In this document: piece by piece, positions 37,302-44,887 of the stretch
How the letters are laid out: the number at the start of each line of letters is the position of its first letter
Numbering within the stretch: position 1 is the stretch's first letter
DNA from: Halomonas alkalisoli
Lineage (GTDB): Bacteria > Pseudomonadota > Gammaproteobacteria > Pseudomonadales > Halomonadaceae
Direction: 5' to 3'
Assembly (NCBI RefSeq): GCF_021412585.1
Contig: NZ_JAKCMI010000046.1
Location: 1-64,000 of the forward strand
DNA: 64,000 nt
Program-made: the position numbers and the translations under genes
The notes under the pieces: generated by a model
What the model was told of the DNA's origin: nothing
Database searches by the model: none
The model's input: only the letters and a program-made list of their open reading frames with translations

Positions 37302-38978
37302 ATGATTGCATCCAGCGCCACCGTTCGCCCACGCCGTAGAAAGCCGCTTCATTTCCTGCCACTGGGCGGTTGTGGTGAGATCGGCATGAACCTTGGGCTC
37401 TATGGTCATGACGACGAGTGGATCGCCGTCGATTGCGGCATGATGATCCGACAGGACCTCCCCGACAGCCCGCTTCAGGTTCCCAGCCTGGATACCGCCG
37501 AAGCCCTGGGCATAACGCCTTCCGCCCTGCTCATCACCCATGGCCATGAAGATCACATCGGTGCCGCCGCCTGGCTCTGGCCGAAATGGCAGTGCCCGGT
37601 TCATGCCACTCCGCTGGCAGCCGGATTGCTGCGGGCCAAGTTCACCGAGCGCGGGCTTGCCACCGATGCCATCCAGGTGATCGAACCGGGCGAGGCGCTG
37701 GAAACGGGGCCTTTCACCCTGCGCTACCTGCCGCTGACCCACTCCATACCGGAGAGCTGTGCGCTGTTGATCGCAGCGGGTGGCTATCGGGTCCTGCATA
37801 CCGGCGACTGGAAACTCGACCCCGAGCCCTTGATCGGCCCACCGATCAAGGGTGCCCTGTATCGAGCCCTGGCACCGGTGGATCTGGTGGTGGGGGATTC
37901 CACCAATGCCCCCCTCCCCGGCCATTCACGCAGCGAAGGTGAAGTGGCACGCGCCCTCGAGCATCGACTGAGCCAGTGCACCGGCCGGGTGGTGGTCTCC
38001 TGCTTCGCCAGCAACCTGGCCAGGGTGCTGGCGATCGCGCTGGCCGCCGAACGCTGCGGCCGCCGGGTGAGCCTGATGGGGCGGGCCATGGAGCGCATGG
38101 TCGGGGTGGCTCGCGGACTGGGGTATCTGGACGACATGCCACCGCTGGTGCCGGTCAGCGACCTGGGCTACCTGCCCGCGGAAGAGGTGCTGGTCATCGC
38201 CACCGGCAGCCAGGGCGAGCCTCGCGCCGCACTCAGCCGACTGGCCAGCGGAAGACACCACAGTCTCGAGTTGAGCGCCAACGATACCGTGATCTTCTCG
38301 GCCAAGGCGATTCCCGGAAACGAGCCGCAGATCGAACGACTGAAACATGGGCTCAGGCGCCTCGACGTGGCGATCTGGGATGAGTTCAACCATCCGGAGC
38401 TGCACGCTTCCGGTCATCCGGCCCAGGAGGAGCTGCGCATCTTCTACGGCTGGATCAAACCGAAGCATCTACTGCCGGTACACGGGGAACCACAGCATCA
38501 GCGCGCCCATCGAGCCCTCGCCGAGACCCTTGGCATCCAGGCGCCGCTGGCCCCCGTCAACGGCGACCTGATTCGCCTGGATGCCGATGGCCTGACCCTG
38601 GAAGCTCGGCACCCTCAGCGCCCTTGCATCGTTAGCCAGAATGCCGTTACACCGCTGCCGGGACTCGCGGCCGAGCGCGGTTCATCGCGCCACGGCATTC
38701 TTCATCTTGCGCTGCCAGTCGCATCGACCGGCTCGGGCTGGACGCGCATCGGCCGATTGATGCTGGATGCGCATCGCGTCAGTGCACTGGATGAAGAGGC
38801 TCTCGCCGACTGGCTGGATGAGCGCCTGGAGATGTTGCAAGCCGAAAGCCTGGCCGAACTTCGCCTGGCATTGCAGCCTTTGCTGACCGCCTGGCTTGCG
38901 GACCATCTGCGCCAGCTACCGGACATACACCTGCAATTACTGCCGGTGGAAGCCCCGGCGTTTGGCGAAAGGAACTGA
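37302..38978 (+). CDS. Ribonuclease J-like metallo-beta-lactamase RNase
   Basis: 558 residues, the usual RNase J length. Metallo-beta-lactamase motif THGHEDHIGA near residue 88, plus beta-CASP elements: LLHTGDWKLDPEP-like Asp, VVGDSTNAPLPGHSRSE, VVSCFASNLARVLAI, VIATGSQGEPRAAL, and HASGHPAQEELRIFYGWIKPKHLLPVHGEPQHQ. These enzymes combine endo- and 5'-3' exoribonuclease activity. Most enterobacteria lack the family, but it occurs in various other proteobacteria. The start is uncertain: ATG 37302 is used, GTG 37269 is also in frame; neither has a strong ribosome binding site. It is divergent from purU. Confidence 0.82.
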   Translation: MIASSATVRPRRRKPLHFLPLGGCGEIGMNLGLYGHDDEWIAVDCGMMIRQDLPDSPLQVPSLDTAEALGITPSALLITHGHEDHIGAAAWLWPKWQCPVHATPLAAGLLRAKFTERGLATDAIQVIEPGEALETGPFTLRYLPLTHSIPESCALLIAAGGYRVLHTGDWKLDPEPLIGPPIKGALYRALAPVDLVVGDSTNAPLPGHSRSEGEVARALEHRLSQCTGRVVVSCFASNLARVLAIALAAERCGRRVSLMGRAMERMVGVARGLGYLDDMPPLVPVSDLGYLPAEEVLVIATGSQGEPRAALSRLASGRHHSLELSANDTVIFSAKAIPGNEPQIERLKHGLRRLDVAIWDEFNHPELHASGHPAQEELRIFYGWIKPKHLLPVHGEPQHQRAHRALAETLGIQAPLAPVNGDLIRLDADGLTLEARHPQRPCIVSQNAVTPLPGLAAERGSSRHGILHLALPVASTGSGWTRIGRLMLDAHRVSALDEEALADWLDERLEMLQAESLAELRLALQPLLTAWLADHLRQLPDIHLQLLPVEAPAFGERN

Positions 38979-39124
38979 TCGTAGTACCGCCCAAAAGGAA
39001 ACCTGATTACTCACCTCGATCAGCCATCGGGCCAATCTTGAGCCACACTGAAAGAGCTCGGATGGTCAAGATGTTATAAATCGTCCTCCCTTAGCGACTT
39101 TCTCCACCAACGTTGCCACGCCGC
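38979..39124. other. Non-coding spacer after the RNase J-like gene
   Basis: About 145 bp between the RNase J-like stop codon and repeat cluster 6. No gene, strong hairpin or promoter is apparent. After the cluster, 39421-39524 is likewise without features. Confidence 0.4.
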
Positions 39125-39420
39125 TGTAGGAGTAGCTTCAGCTCACGACTGGAGGCCGCAGGCCTCCCGGCGGTGTTGCCGGTATTCGCGACAACAACCA
39201 ATCTTTCAGCCTCCGCCGAGGCGCCTATCGGCGCCAGTCGCGATGGGGACCAGCGCTCCAACAGCTGCTTTCTCCACCAACGTTGCCACGCCGCTGTAGG
39301 AGGAAGCTTCAGCTCACGACTGGAGGCGCAAGCCTCCTGGCGGTATTGCCGACGCCAACGATCACCGCCAACGCGGCGGCCTCCACCAGGCGCCTGCTGA
39401 GTCTTATGCGTAATCAGGAA
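39125..39420. repeat. Two copies of the two-armed intergenic repeat (cluster 6), one with a variant end
   Basis: A complete copy lies at 39125-39263. A second, at 39295-39420, has a normal left arm but its right arm stops after GGCGCCTG and continues into CTGAGTCTTATGCGTAATCAGGAA. The same replacement end, with one base difference, occurs in cluster 7 (55463-55492). The cluster lies between converging genes. Confidence 0.88.
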
Positions 39421-39524
39421 CGGAAAAAGGCACGGGGGTCTAGATAATGCGCCCCCCGCACCCCAAGTGTCGAATCGACAGGACAGCGGCTACTTTCCGC
39501 TCATGTATCCGCTCATGTGTCCGA

Positions 39525-39815
39525 TCATGAACTGCCAGCGTTCTTCGGTGGACGCCCACGCTTACGGCGCGGCGGCTCGCCCACGAGATCTTCCACAGAG
39601 AGACCGGCATCGCTCATGGCTTCGCGGATCTCAGCCAGCTTCCTTTCCTTGTCCGCCTCCTCCTTTTCGCGGAGTTTGTCTTCTTCTTTTTTCTGCTCGA
39701 TTACCTCGCCAATGACATCGGAGAGCTTGTTCAACTGCTCCATGCTCAACTGACGAGCAGCGGCACGAGCCACGTTCTTGTTGCGGGCGATGCGCTCCAG
39801 AGTTTCGCTGGACAT
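39525..39815 (-). CDS. Small H-NS-like protein with AT-hook-like C-terminus
   Basis: 96 residues. The first 75 residues resemble the H-NS N-terminal oligomerisation region (VARAAARQLSMEQLNKLSDVIGEVIEQKKEEDKLREKEEADKERKLAEIREAMSDAGLS: two short helices and a charged coiled coil). The normal H-NS DNA-binding domain (Y..ENG..TW.GQGRTP) is absent; the protein ends with RRKRGRPPKNAGSS, whose RKRGRPPK (84-91) has the RGRP core of an AT-hook. The sequence after the stop in all frames does not restore an H-NS domain, so this is not a simple frameshift. GGAGGAGG precedes the ATG. Probably a nucleoid-associated protein binding AT-rich DNA in the minor groove. Confidence 0.8.
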   Translation of the reverse strand: MSSETLERIARNKNVARAAARQLSMEQLNKLSDVIGEVIEQKKEEDKLREKEEADKERKLAEIREAMSDAGLSVEDLVGEPPRRKRGRPPKNAGSS

Positions 39816-39837
39816 TGGCCTCCTCCATACAGAAAAC

Positions 39838-39865
39838 GACGAGCAAGCTGAATGGCTTGCTCGTC
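39838..39865 (-). promoter_or_regulatory. Perfect hairpin at the 5' end of the H-NS-like mRNA
   Basis: 11-bp perfect stem GACGAGCAAGC / GCTTGCTCGTC with a 6-base loop. It starts about 4 nt after a sigma70-like -10 element, so it would form the very 5' end of the transcript, 22 nt upstream of the start codon. A short T4 follows, so it could also help stop transcripts arriving from moaA. A 5' stem-loop commonly protects mRNA from RNase E entry. Confidence 0.7.
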
Positions 39866-39868
39866 AAA

Positions 39869-39896
39869 AGTATATGTCGTGTTGACCAATTGGCAA
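39869..39896 (-). promoter_or_regulatory. Sigma70-type promoter of the H-NS-like gene
   Basis: On the minus strand TTGCCA (39896-39891), 16 bp, TATACT (39874-39869). Two of twelve bases deviate from TTGACA/TATAAT. The region upstream (39897-39960) is distinctly AT-rich, a plausible target for H-NS-type autoregulation. Confidence 0.72.
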
Positions 39897-39965
39897 GAAA
39901 TGCAGAAGCAGGGTTGCTACTTTTTTCTTCAAATGAGCAACAAAAATGAAGGGATGAGCGGGCGC

Positions 39966-40964
39966 TTATCCACCCGTCATGTTCATGAAGCGCACGACCT
40001 GTACCTCGCCGTCCGTGGTGAAATGGTGCCGCTCGGGCTTGAGGGGCAGGGCCTCCACGATGGCCTTCTTCAAGGCATCGATATCGCCGGGATGACGGCG
40101 TAGCACGGCACGCAAATCGACGGAGTGTTCGTTGCCCAGGCAGAGCAGCAGGCGCCCCTCGACGGTCACCCTGACCCGATTGCAGGTAGAACAGAAGTTG
40201 TGACTGTGCGGTGAAATGAAGCCTACCCGGGAATCGCTGTCGCTCATGCGAAAATAGCGCGATGGCCCCAAGGTGGATTCCGTGGTCGGAATCAGGGGGT
40301 AGCGATTCTCGATAAGCGCTTGTACGTCATCGCTGGAGTAGAAGGTTTCGGCACGGGAATGGTCCGAGACATCGCCTAGCGGCATCTCCTCGATGAAGCT
40401 GATGTCGAGACCTTCGGAGCGGGCGAAGTCCACCAGGTCGACCACTTCATCGTCATTGCGCCCTTTCAGCACCACGGCATTGAGCTTGATGCGCTCGAAG
40501 CCTGCCGCCCGTGCCGCACGGATGCCCTCCAGCACGCGGGCCAGGTCACCGGTACGGGTCAATTGGCGAAAGCGCTCCGCATCGAGGGTATCGAGGCTGA
40601 TATTGAGCCGCTTGAGACCCGCATCCCGCAGGCGCTGGGCATGCTTTACCAGGCCTGCTCCGTTGGTGGTCATGGCGAAATCCCTGAGCCCGGGAAGGCC
40701 GCCGATGTCTTCGACGAGGCGATCGATATCGCGCCTGACCAGGGGTTCACCGCCCGTCAGGCGAACCTTTTCGACCCCCATTTCCACGAAGGCCCGCGCC
40801 ACCATGCCGAGCTCCTCCAGGGTAAGAACCTGGGCCCGGGGCAGAAAGGTCATCTCCTCGCTCATGCAATAGACACAGCGAAAGTCGCAGCGGTCCGTGA
40901 CGGAAATGCGCACATAGCGCACGCGTCTGCCGAAGTCGTCGATTAGCTCAGAGGCTACTGTCAT
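39966..40964 (-). CDS. moaA: GTP 3',8-cyclase MoaA
   Basis: 332 residues from MTVASELIDDFGRRVRYVR. Radical-SAM enzyme of the first molybdenum cofactor step, converting GTP to the cyclic intermediate used by MoaC. The N-terminal [4Fe-4S] motif CDFRCVYC and the C-terminal cluster cysteines in FCSTCNRVRVTVEGRLLLCLG are present, and the protein ends in Gly-Gly (MNMTGG), needed for substrate binding. It is the last gene of the operon and overlaps the end of moaE by 17 bp; GGGAG lies 7 bp upstream of this ATG (another ATG is 3 bp earlier). Confidence 0.96.
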   Translation of the reverse strand: MTVASELIDDFGRRVRYVRISVTDRCDFRCVYCMSEEMTFLPRAQVLTLEELGMVARAFVEMGVEKVRLTGGEPLVRRDIDRLVEDIGGLPGLRDFAMTTNGAGLVKHAQRLRDAGLKRLNISLDTLDAERFRQLTRTGDLARVLEGIRAARAAGFERIKLNAVVLKGRNDDEVVDLVDFARSEGLDISFIEEMPLGDVSDHSRAETFYSSDDVQALIENRYPLIPTTESTLGPSRYFRMSDSDSRVGFISPHSHNFCSTCNRVRVTVEGRLLLCLGNEHSVDLRAVLRRHPGDIDALKKAIVEALPLKPERHHFTTDGEVQVVRFMNMTGG

Positions 40965-41430
40965 CATCGCTCTCCCAGCGGCTGGCATCCTGGTGATCCG
41001 AGTCGCGCTCCGCGACCCAGTAGTCGCCCGAGACACTGTGCTCCTTTTTCCAGAACGGGGCACGGGTCTTGAGGTAATCCATGATGAAGTCACAGGCCTC
41101 GAAGGCCGCGCGACGATGCGCGCTGGCCACGACTACCAATACGATAGGGTCTCCAGGGGTCATGCGTCCAACGCGGTGAATGACTCGGACCCCTTGAAGC
41201 GGCCAACGTGCCTCGGCTTCGGTGACGATCTCGCCCAACGCCGACTCCGTCATGCCCGGGTAGTGTTCCAGGGTCAGTGCCGTGACGTCGGGGTGCTCGT
41301 TGAAGTCGCGAACCAGGCCGGTGAAGCTCACGACAGCACCGATGTCGGAGCGCCCCGCCAGCAATAACCGCTGCTCGACCCCCGCATCGAAGGTCTCCTG
41401 CCGAACCTGGATCTTGGCTGCCTGCACCAT
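40948..41430 (-). CDS. moaE: Molybdopterin synthase catalytic subunit MoaE
   Basis: 160 residues from MVQAAKIQVRQETFDAG. It transfers sulfur from thiocarboxylated MoaD to cyclic pyranopterin monophosphate. Family blocks: VVSFTGLVRDFN, LEHYPGMTE, RVIHRVGRMTPGDPIVLVVVASAHRRAAFEACDFIMDYLKTRAPFWKKE with the conserved Arg/His and Lys residues. Its start is one base from the moaCD stop (TGA-C-ATG), so translation is coupled to its partner MoaD. An upstream in-frame ATG lies within moaCD and is rejected. Confidence 0.95.
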   Translation of the reverse strand: MVQAAKIQVRQETFDAGVEQRLLLAGRSDIGAVVSFTGLVRDFNEHPDVTALTLEHYPGMTESALGEIVTEAEARWPLQGVRVIHRVGRMTPGDPIVLVVVASAHRRAAFEACDFIMDYLKTRAPFWKKEHSVSGDYWVAERDSDHQDASRWESDDDSSL

Positions 41431-41431
41431 G

Positions 41432-42259
41432 TCAGCCCCCCGTGACCGGTGGGAAGAAGGCGATTTCGTCTTCATTGGTAATGGGTGTGGTGTCCAGTGC
41501 CATCACCTGATTGACCGCACACAGGACACGCCCCTCGGAGAGGCGCGCGAAGCGCTTGTCCTGCTGGACCAGTGCCGCCTTCAAGCCGCCCACATCGGCG
41601 CTGGCGAGACTATCCAACGGCAGGGAGAGCTCGCTTGTGCCGAGTTGCTCACGCAGCTCGGCCAGGAACTTGACCCGCAGGCAGGGATCCTCGATATCGC
41701 AGCGCGTGCCCACGGAGACCTGCCCCGCCACGCCTTCACCGGTCACGATCGGTGCCGGTGCGGCGGTCATGTCGCGGTGGGAGGTCATGTCACGGCGATA
41801 ATCCCCCGACTTGCCGCCGGTCTTGGTGTCGAGATGGATGCCGCCTATCTCCATGTCCTTGTCCACCGCCTTGCACATGTCATAGAGGGTCAGGCAGGCC
41901 ACGGAAACCGCCGTCAAGGCCTCCATTTCGACACCGGTGCGGCCGTTGAGACGACAGGCAGCGTTCACCTCCACCCGGGACTCCGCCTCGTCGAGACGGA
42001 ACTCGATGCTGACCTTGGACAGCGCCAGCGCATGGCACAGTGGAATCAGCTCATGGGTGCGCTTGGCGGCCTGTATACCGGCGATTCTTGCCGTGGCCAG
42101 CACATCCCCCTTGGGTAGCCCCCCCTCACTCAGCAGCGCGAGCGTCTCGGGCTTCATCTGGATGTAGCCGGACGCACTCGCCTCCCGGCGACTTTCCGGC
42201 TTGTCGGCGACATCCACCATATGGGCTTCGCCGCGTTGGTTGAGATGGGTCAATGTCAT
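41432..42259 (-). CDS. moaC-moaD: MoaC-MoaD fusion protein (cyclic pyranopterin monophosphate synthase / molybdopterin synthase sulfur carrier)
   Basis: 275 residues in one open frame. Residues 1-157 are a complete MoaC (HLNQRGEAHMVDV, KGDVLATARIAGIQAAKRTHELIPLCHAL, GVEMEALTAVSVACLTLYDMCKAVDKDM with Asp127/Lys130, GGKSGDYRRD). After a 35-residue linker, residues 193-275 are a MoaD ubiquitin-like domain (LRVKFLAELREQLG, VLCAVNQVMALDTTPITNEDEIAFFPPVTGG) with the C-terminal Gly-Gly that carries sulfur. No separate moaD exists between moaC and moaE. The two Met codons in the linker have no ribosome binding site, though internal initiation cannot be excluded. The start overlaps the moeA stop by 4 bp. 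Confidence 0.9.
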   Translation of the reverse strand: MTLTHLNQRGEAHMVDVADKPESRREASASGYIQMKPETLALLSEGGLPKGDVLATARIAGIQAAKRTHELIPLCHALALSKVSIEFRLDEAESRVEVNAACRLNGRTGVEMEALTAVSVACLTLYDMCKAVDKDMEIGGIHLDTKTGGKSGDYRRDMTSHRDMTAAPAPIVTGEGVAGQVSVGTRCDIEDPCLRVKFLAELREQLGTSELSLPLDSLASADVGGLKAALVQQDKRFARLSEGRVLCAVNQVMALDTTPITNEDEIAFFPPVTGG

Positions 42260-43527
42260 GAAGGCATGCCTCGGCAGATATCAGCAAACGGTTGTATGGT
42301 GACGGCGTCGCCCTGCGCAATGCGCTCGCAATCGGCGGCGATCTCGATCAGACAGTTGGCGGCCACCATGGAAGAGAGGATGCCGGATCCCTGGTGACCG
42401 GTACTGCGGACACGGAGTTGCCCGCGGGCATCGCAGTGAAAGATGCCGCGCAGGAAATCGACGCGCCCTTTCCTGCTCGGCAGATCGCTCTCCGCCAGGG
42501 CCGTGAAGCGGCATGGGTCTGTCGTCTGGCAGCCCTGCAGCCGCCTGAGCACCGGTGCGACGAACTGCAGGAAGGTGACCATGGCCGCCACCGGATTTCC
42601 CGGCAGGCCAAAGAACGGGGTGCGCTGTGCCCCGAGCCGCCCACAGGCCAGCGGCCGGCCGGGACGAATGGCAATCTTCCAGAAGCCCAGCTCCCCCACC
42701 TCGGCCAGGGCCGCACGCACCTGGTCGGCCTCCCCCACCGACACGCCGCCGCTTGTCATGACCAGGTCGGCATCGTGTGCGGCATCGGCAAGGGCTGCAA
42801 CCATGACATCACGCTCATCGGGCAGGATACCGAGGTCGCACACCTCTCCGCCATGCTCGGCGATCAGCCCCGCCAAGGAGAATCGATTGGCGTCAAATAT
42901 TCCAGCCGCCGGCAGCGGCTTGCCCGGCGCGGTAACCTCGTCCCCCGTGGAGAAAACGGCCACCCTGGGGCGCCGACGAACGAGTGCCTGTGCCATGCCC
43001 AGTGATGCCAGCAGCCCCAGTTCGGCGGCGCCCAGCCGTGTGCCCGCGGCAAGCGCGACGGCACCCCGGGCGATATCCTCACCGGCAAGGCGTACGTTCT
43101 GCCCCCTGCGCACCGCGTCGGGATGCGCGACCCGCACCCGGCCTTCCTGGTGCTCGATCTGCTCGCGCATGATGACCGTATCGGCGCCGGCAGGCAGCGG
43201 CGCGCCCGTGGTGATACGCACGCACTCGCCGGGTGCCAACGGTGTTTCATGCCGATGGCCGGCCAGCACCTCTCCCGCCTGCGCCCAGCTGTCGGGGCGC
43301 GCCGCCTCTGTTTCCGGCCAGGCCAGGGCAATGCCGTCCATGGCACTGTTGGTGTTCTGGGGCACATCGATGGGCGAGACGAGGGACTGGGCGAGCACCC
43401 GGCCGTGCAGGCTCTCGAGGGGTCGCCACTCGTCGCCCAGAGGCCGCGGCGCCAGTTCGAGCACGGCGGCTCTCGCCTCGTCCACCGTCAACATGCGCTC
43501 GCCGAAGTCGAAACAGGAGAGGCTCAT
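42256..43527 (-). CDS. moeA: Molybdopterin molybdenumtransferase MoeA
   Basis: 423 residues from MSLSCFDFGERMLTVDEA. It inserts molybdate into adenylylated molybdopterin. Motifs: PQNTNSAMDGIAL (substrate loop), RITTGAPLPAGADTVIMREQ, RVAVFSTGDEVTAPGKPL, FDANRFSLAGLI, MTSGGVSVGEAD, RPGRPLACGRLG and FGLPGNPVAAMVTF, all typical of full-length MoeA. It overlaps mobB upstream and moaCD downstream by 4 bp each (ATGA), so the operon is tightly coupled. Confidence 0.95.
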   Translation of the reverse strand: MSLSCFDFGERMLTVDEARAAVLELAPRPLGDEWRPLESLHGRVLAQSLVSPIDVPQNTNSAMDGIALAWPETEAARPDSWAQAGEVLAGHRHETPLAPGECVRITTGAPLPAGADTVIMREQIEHQEGRVRVAHPDAVRRGQNVRLAGEDIARGAVALAAGTRLGAAELGLLASLGMAQALVRRRPRVAVFSTGDEVTAPGKPLPAAGIFDANRFSLAGLIAEHGGEVCDLGILPDERDVMVAALADAAHDADLVMTSGGVSVGEADQVRAALAEVGELGFWKIAIRPGRPLACGRLGAQRTPFFGLPGNPVAAMVTFLQFVAPVLRRLQGCQTTDPCRFTALAESDLPSRKGRVDFLRGIFHCDARGQLRVRSTGHQGSGILSSMVAANCLIEIAADCERIAQGDAVTIQPFADICRGMPS

Positions 43528-44105
43528 GGCGCAAGCTCCCGTGGGGAGCGCTCGGACGGCCACCGTGCAGGCCAGGCCGCCACCCAGTCGACGAGCGAAT
43601 CCAGGTCATCGAGGGGCAGCACTTCGACTCCCTTCGGCAACGTCAGCGGTGTGGCGCTGGCCACCGCCTTGACCCAGGGGTCCTCGGCAACCCTCAGGGG
43701 TTTGCCGACCGCCTCGCGATACAGCTCCAGCTTGGGCAGCGGCCAGGCCTTGAAGCCCTCCACCAGCACCAGGTCGGGACGCTGGGGACGCACCATCTCG
43801 ATCAGCGTCGCGAGATCGGCTTCCTCCTGGTCCGGCGTCTCCATCATCAGCGCCAGGCGCGCCCGGGAGGCGACCAGCATGGGCGATGCTCCTGCCATTC
43901 GCAGACGGTGGCTGTCCTTGCCCGGCTGGTCGACATCGAAACCGTGATGGGCATGCTTGATCACGGCGACACGCAGGCCGCGGGCAGTCAATGCCGGCAG
44001 CAGTCGCTCCAGCAGCGTGGTCTTGCCGGTGCCGCTCCAGGCCGCAATGCCCAGCAGGGGCAGGCCTTCATCGAGCGGCAGCGGGGCATGGATCACGGCA
44101 TTCAT
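43524..44105 (-). CDS. mobB: Molybdopterin-guanine dinucleotide biosynthesis adaptor MobB
   Basis: 193 residues. P-loop GTPase with Walker A AAWSGTGKTTLLERLLPAL near residues 21-39 and KHAHHGFDVDQPGKDSHRLRMAGA. It assists MobA in forming the guanine dinucleotide form of the cofactor. It overlaps mobA and moeA by 4 bp each. Confidence 0.93.
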   Translation of the reverse strand: MNAVIHAPLPLDEGLPLLGIAAWSGTGKTTLLERLLPALTARGLRVAVIKHAHHGFDVDQPGKDSHRLRMAGASPMLVASRARLALMMETPDQEEADLATLIEMVRPQRPDLVLVEGFKAWPLPKLELYREAVGKPLRVAEDPWVKAVASATPLTLPKGVEVLPLDDLDSLVDWVAAWPARWPSERSPRELAP

Positions 44106-44707
44106 CCCGTACGAGCCTCCTCGCTCAGGCGCGCCTCGAGACGCTGCTTGTCATCCTCGGTGTTCAGGTTGGTGAAGCTCTCCGGGCAGTCGCTGAAGTC
44201 GACGCGATACCAGTCATGGCGAGCATACCAGCGGTCGATCTTGCGCTCGCCACCGGCCAGGGCCGCCTCGAGGTCATCGGCCAGCGAAACCCGCAGCAGT
44301 GCCACGACCGGATGCAGGCGCTCCCCGTCATGGGCCACGGCGATATCGCCCTCGCCGATACCCGCTACCAGGCGCTCCACGAGATCCATGGGCAGTGCGG
44401 GGGTATCACAGGGCACCACCAGCAGCCAGGGTGTCTCCGCGGTACGCAGGCCGGTATATATCCCCATCAGCGGGCCCTGGTAGTCACCCTCGATGTCGGC
44501 GACCACCCGATCGGCCAGGCCACGGTAGGTTTCGTGATGGCGATTGGCATTGATCCAGACGCTGGCTACCCTGCCTTCGAGTCGCGCCCGCACATGGGCC
44601 ACCAGCGGGCGGCCGGCGAAAGGTTCCAGGCCCTTGTCCCGTCCGCCCATGCGCCGCCCCTGCCCACCGGCCAGGATCAGTCCTGTCACGTCGTGCCTAG
44701 GATTCAT
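44102..44707 (-). CDS. mobA: Molybdenum cofactor guanylyltransferase MobA
   Basis: 201 residues from MNPRHDVTGLILAGGQGRRMGGRDKGLEPFAGRPL, the nucleotidyltransferase signature. LLVVPCDTPALPMDL holds the metal-binding Asp. It transfers GMP from GTP to Mo-molybdopterin to form the bis-MGD cofactor used by DMSO-reductase family enzymes. First gene of the six-gene minus-strand operon; the 180-bp gap to the divergent XRE regulator must carry the promoter. No enzyme using the cofactor is encoded in the window. Confidence 0.94.
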   Translation of the reverse strand: MNPRHDVTGLILAGGQGRRMGGRDKGLEPFAGRPLVAHVRARLEGRVASVWINANRHHETYRGLADRVVADIEGDYQGPLMGIYTGLRTAETPWLLVVPCDTPALPMDLVERLVAGIGEGDIAVAHDGERLHPVVALLRVSLADDLEAALAGGERKIDRWYARHDWYRVDFSDCPESFTNLNTEDDKQRLEARLSEEARTG

Positions 44708-44887
44708 CGTCGCTCCTGCTGCGCGTTGCGGAATGATTCCCATGATGCCCTAGGTAGCGCTACGGTGCCACGGCGGGCCGCCCGATCGTGGCTTGCCATG
44801 ATGCGGATCACTCCCGATGTTTATACGAGGCGTCGCCAGCAGGTATGATGTGTCAAACAAATCGAACGGACCCGACGGAAGCTGACC

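Noticed and set aside
39838..39865. Hairpin called first as the terminator of the moa operon
   Set aside because: A well-placed promoter lies just upstream on the same strand and the U tract is short, so a 5' leader hairpin of the H-NS-like mRNA explains it better; a dual role remains possible.
41432..41760. Separate moaD gene with its own start codon
   Set aside because: The Met codons in the linker have no ribosome binding site and the frame is continuous with moaC; kept as a fusion, with internal initiation left open.
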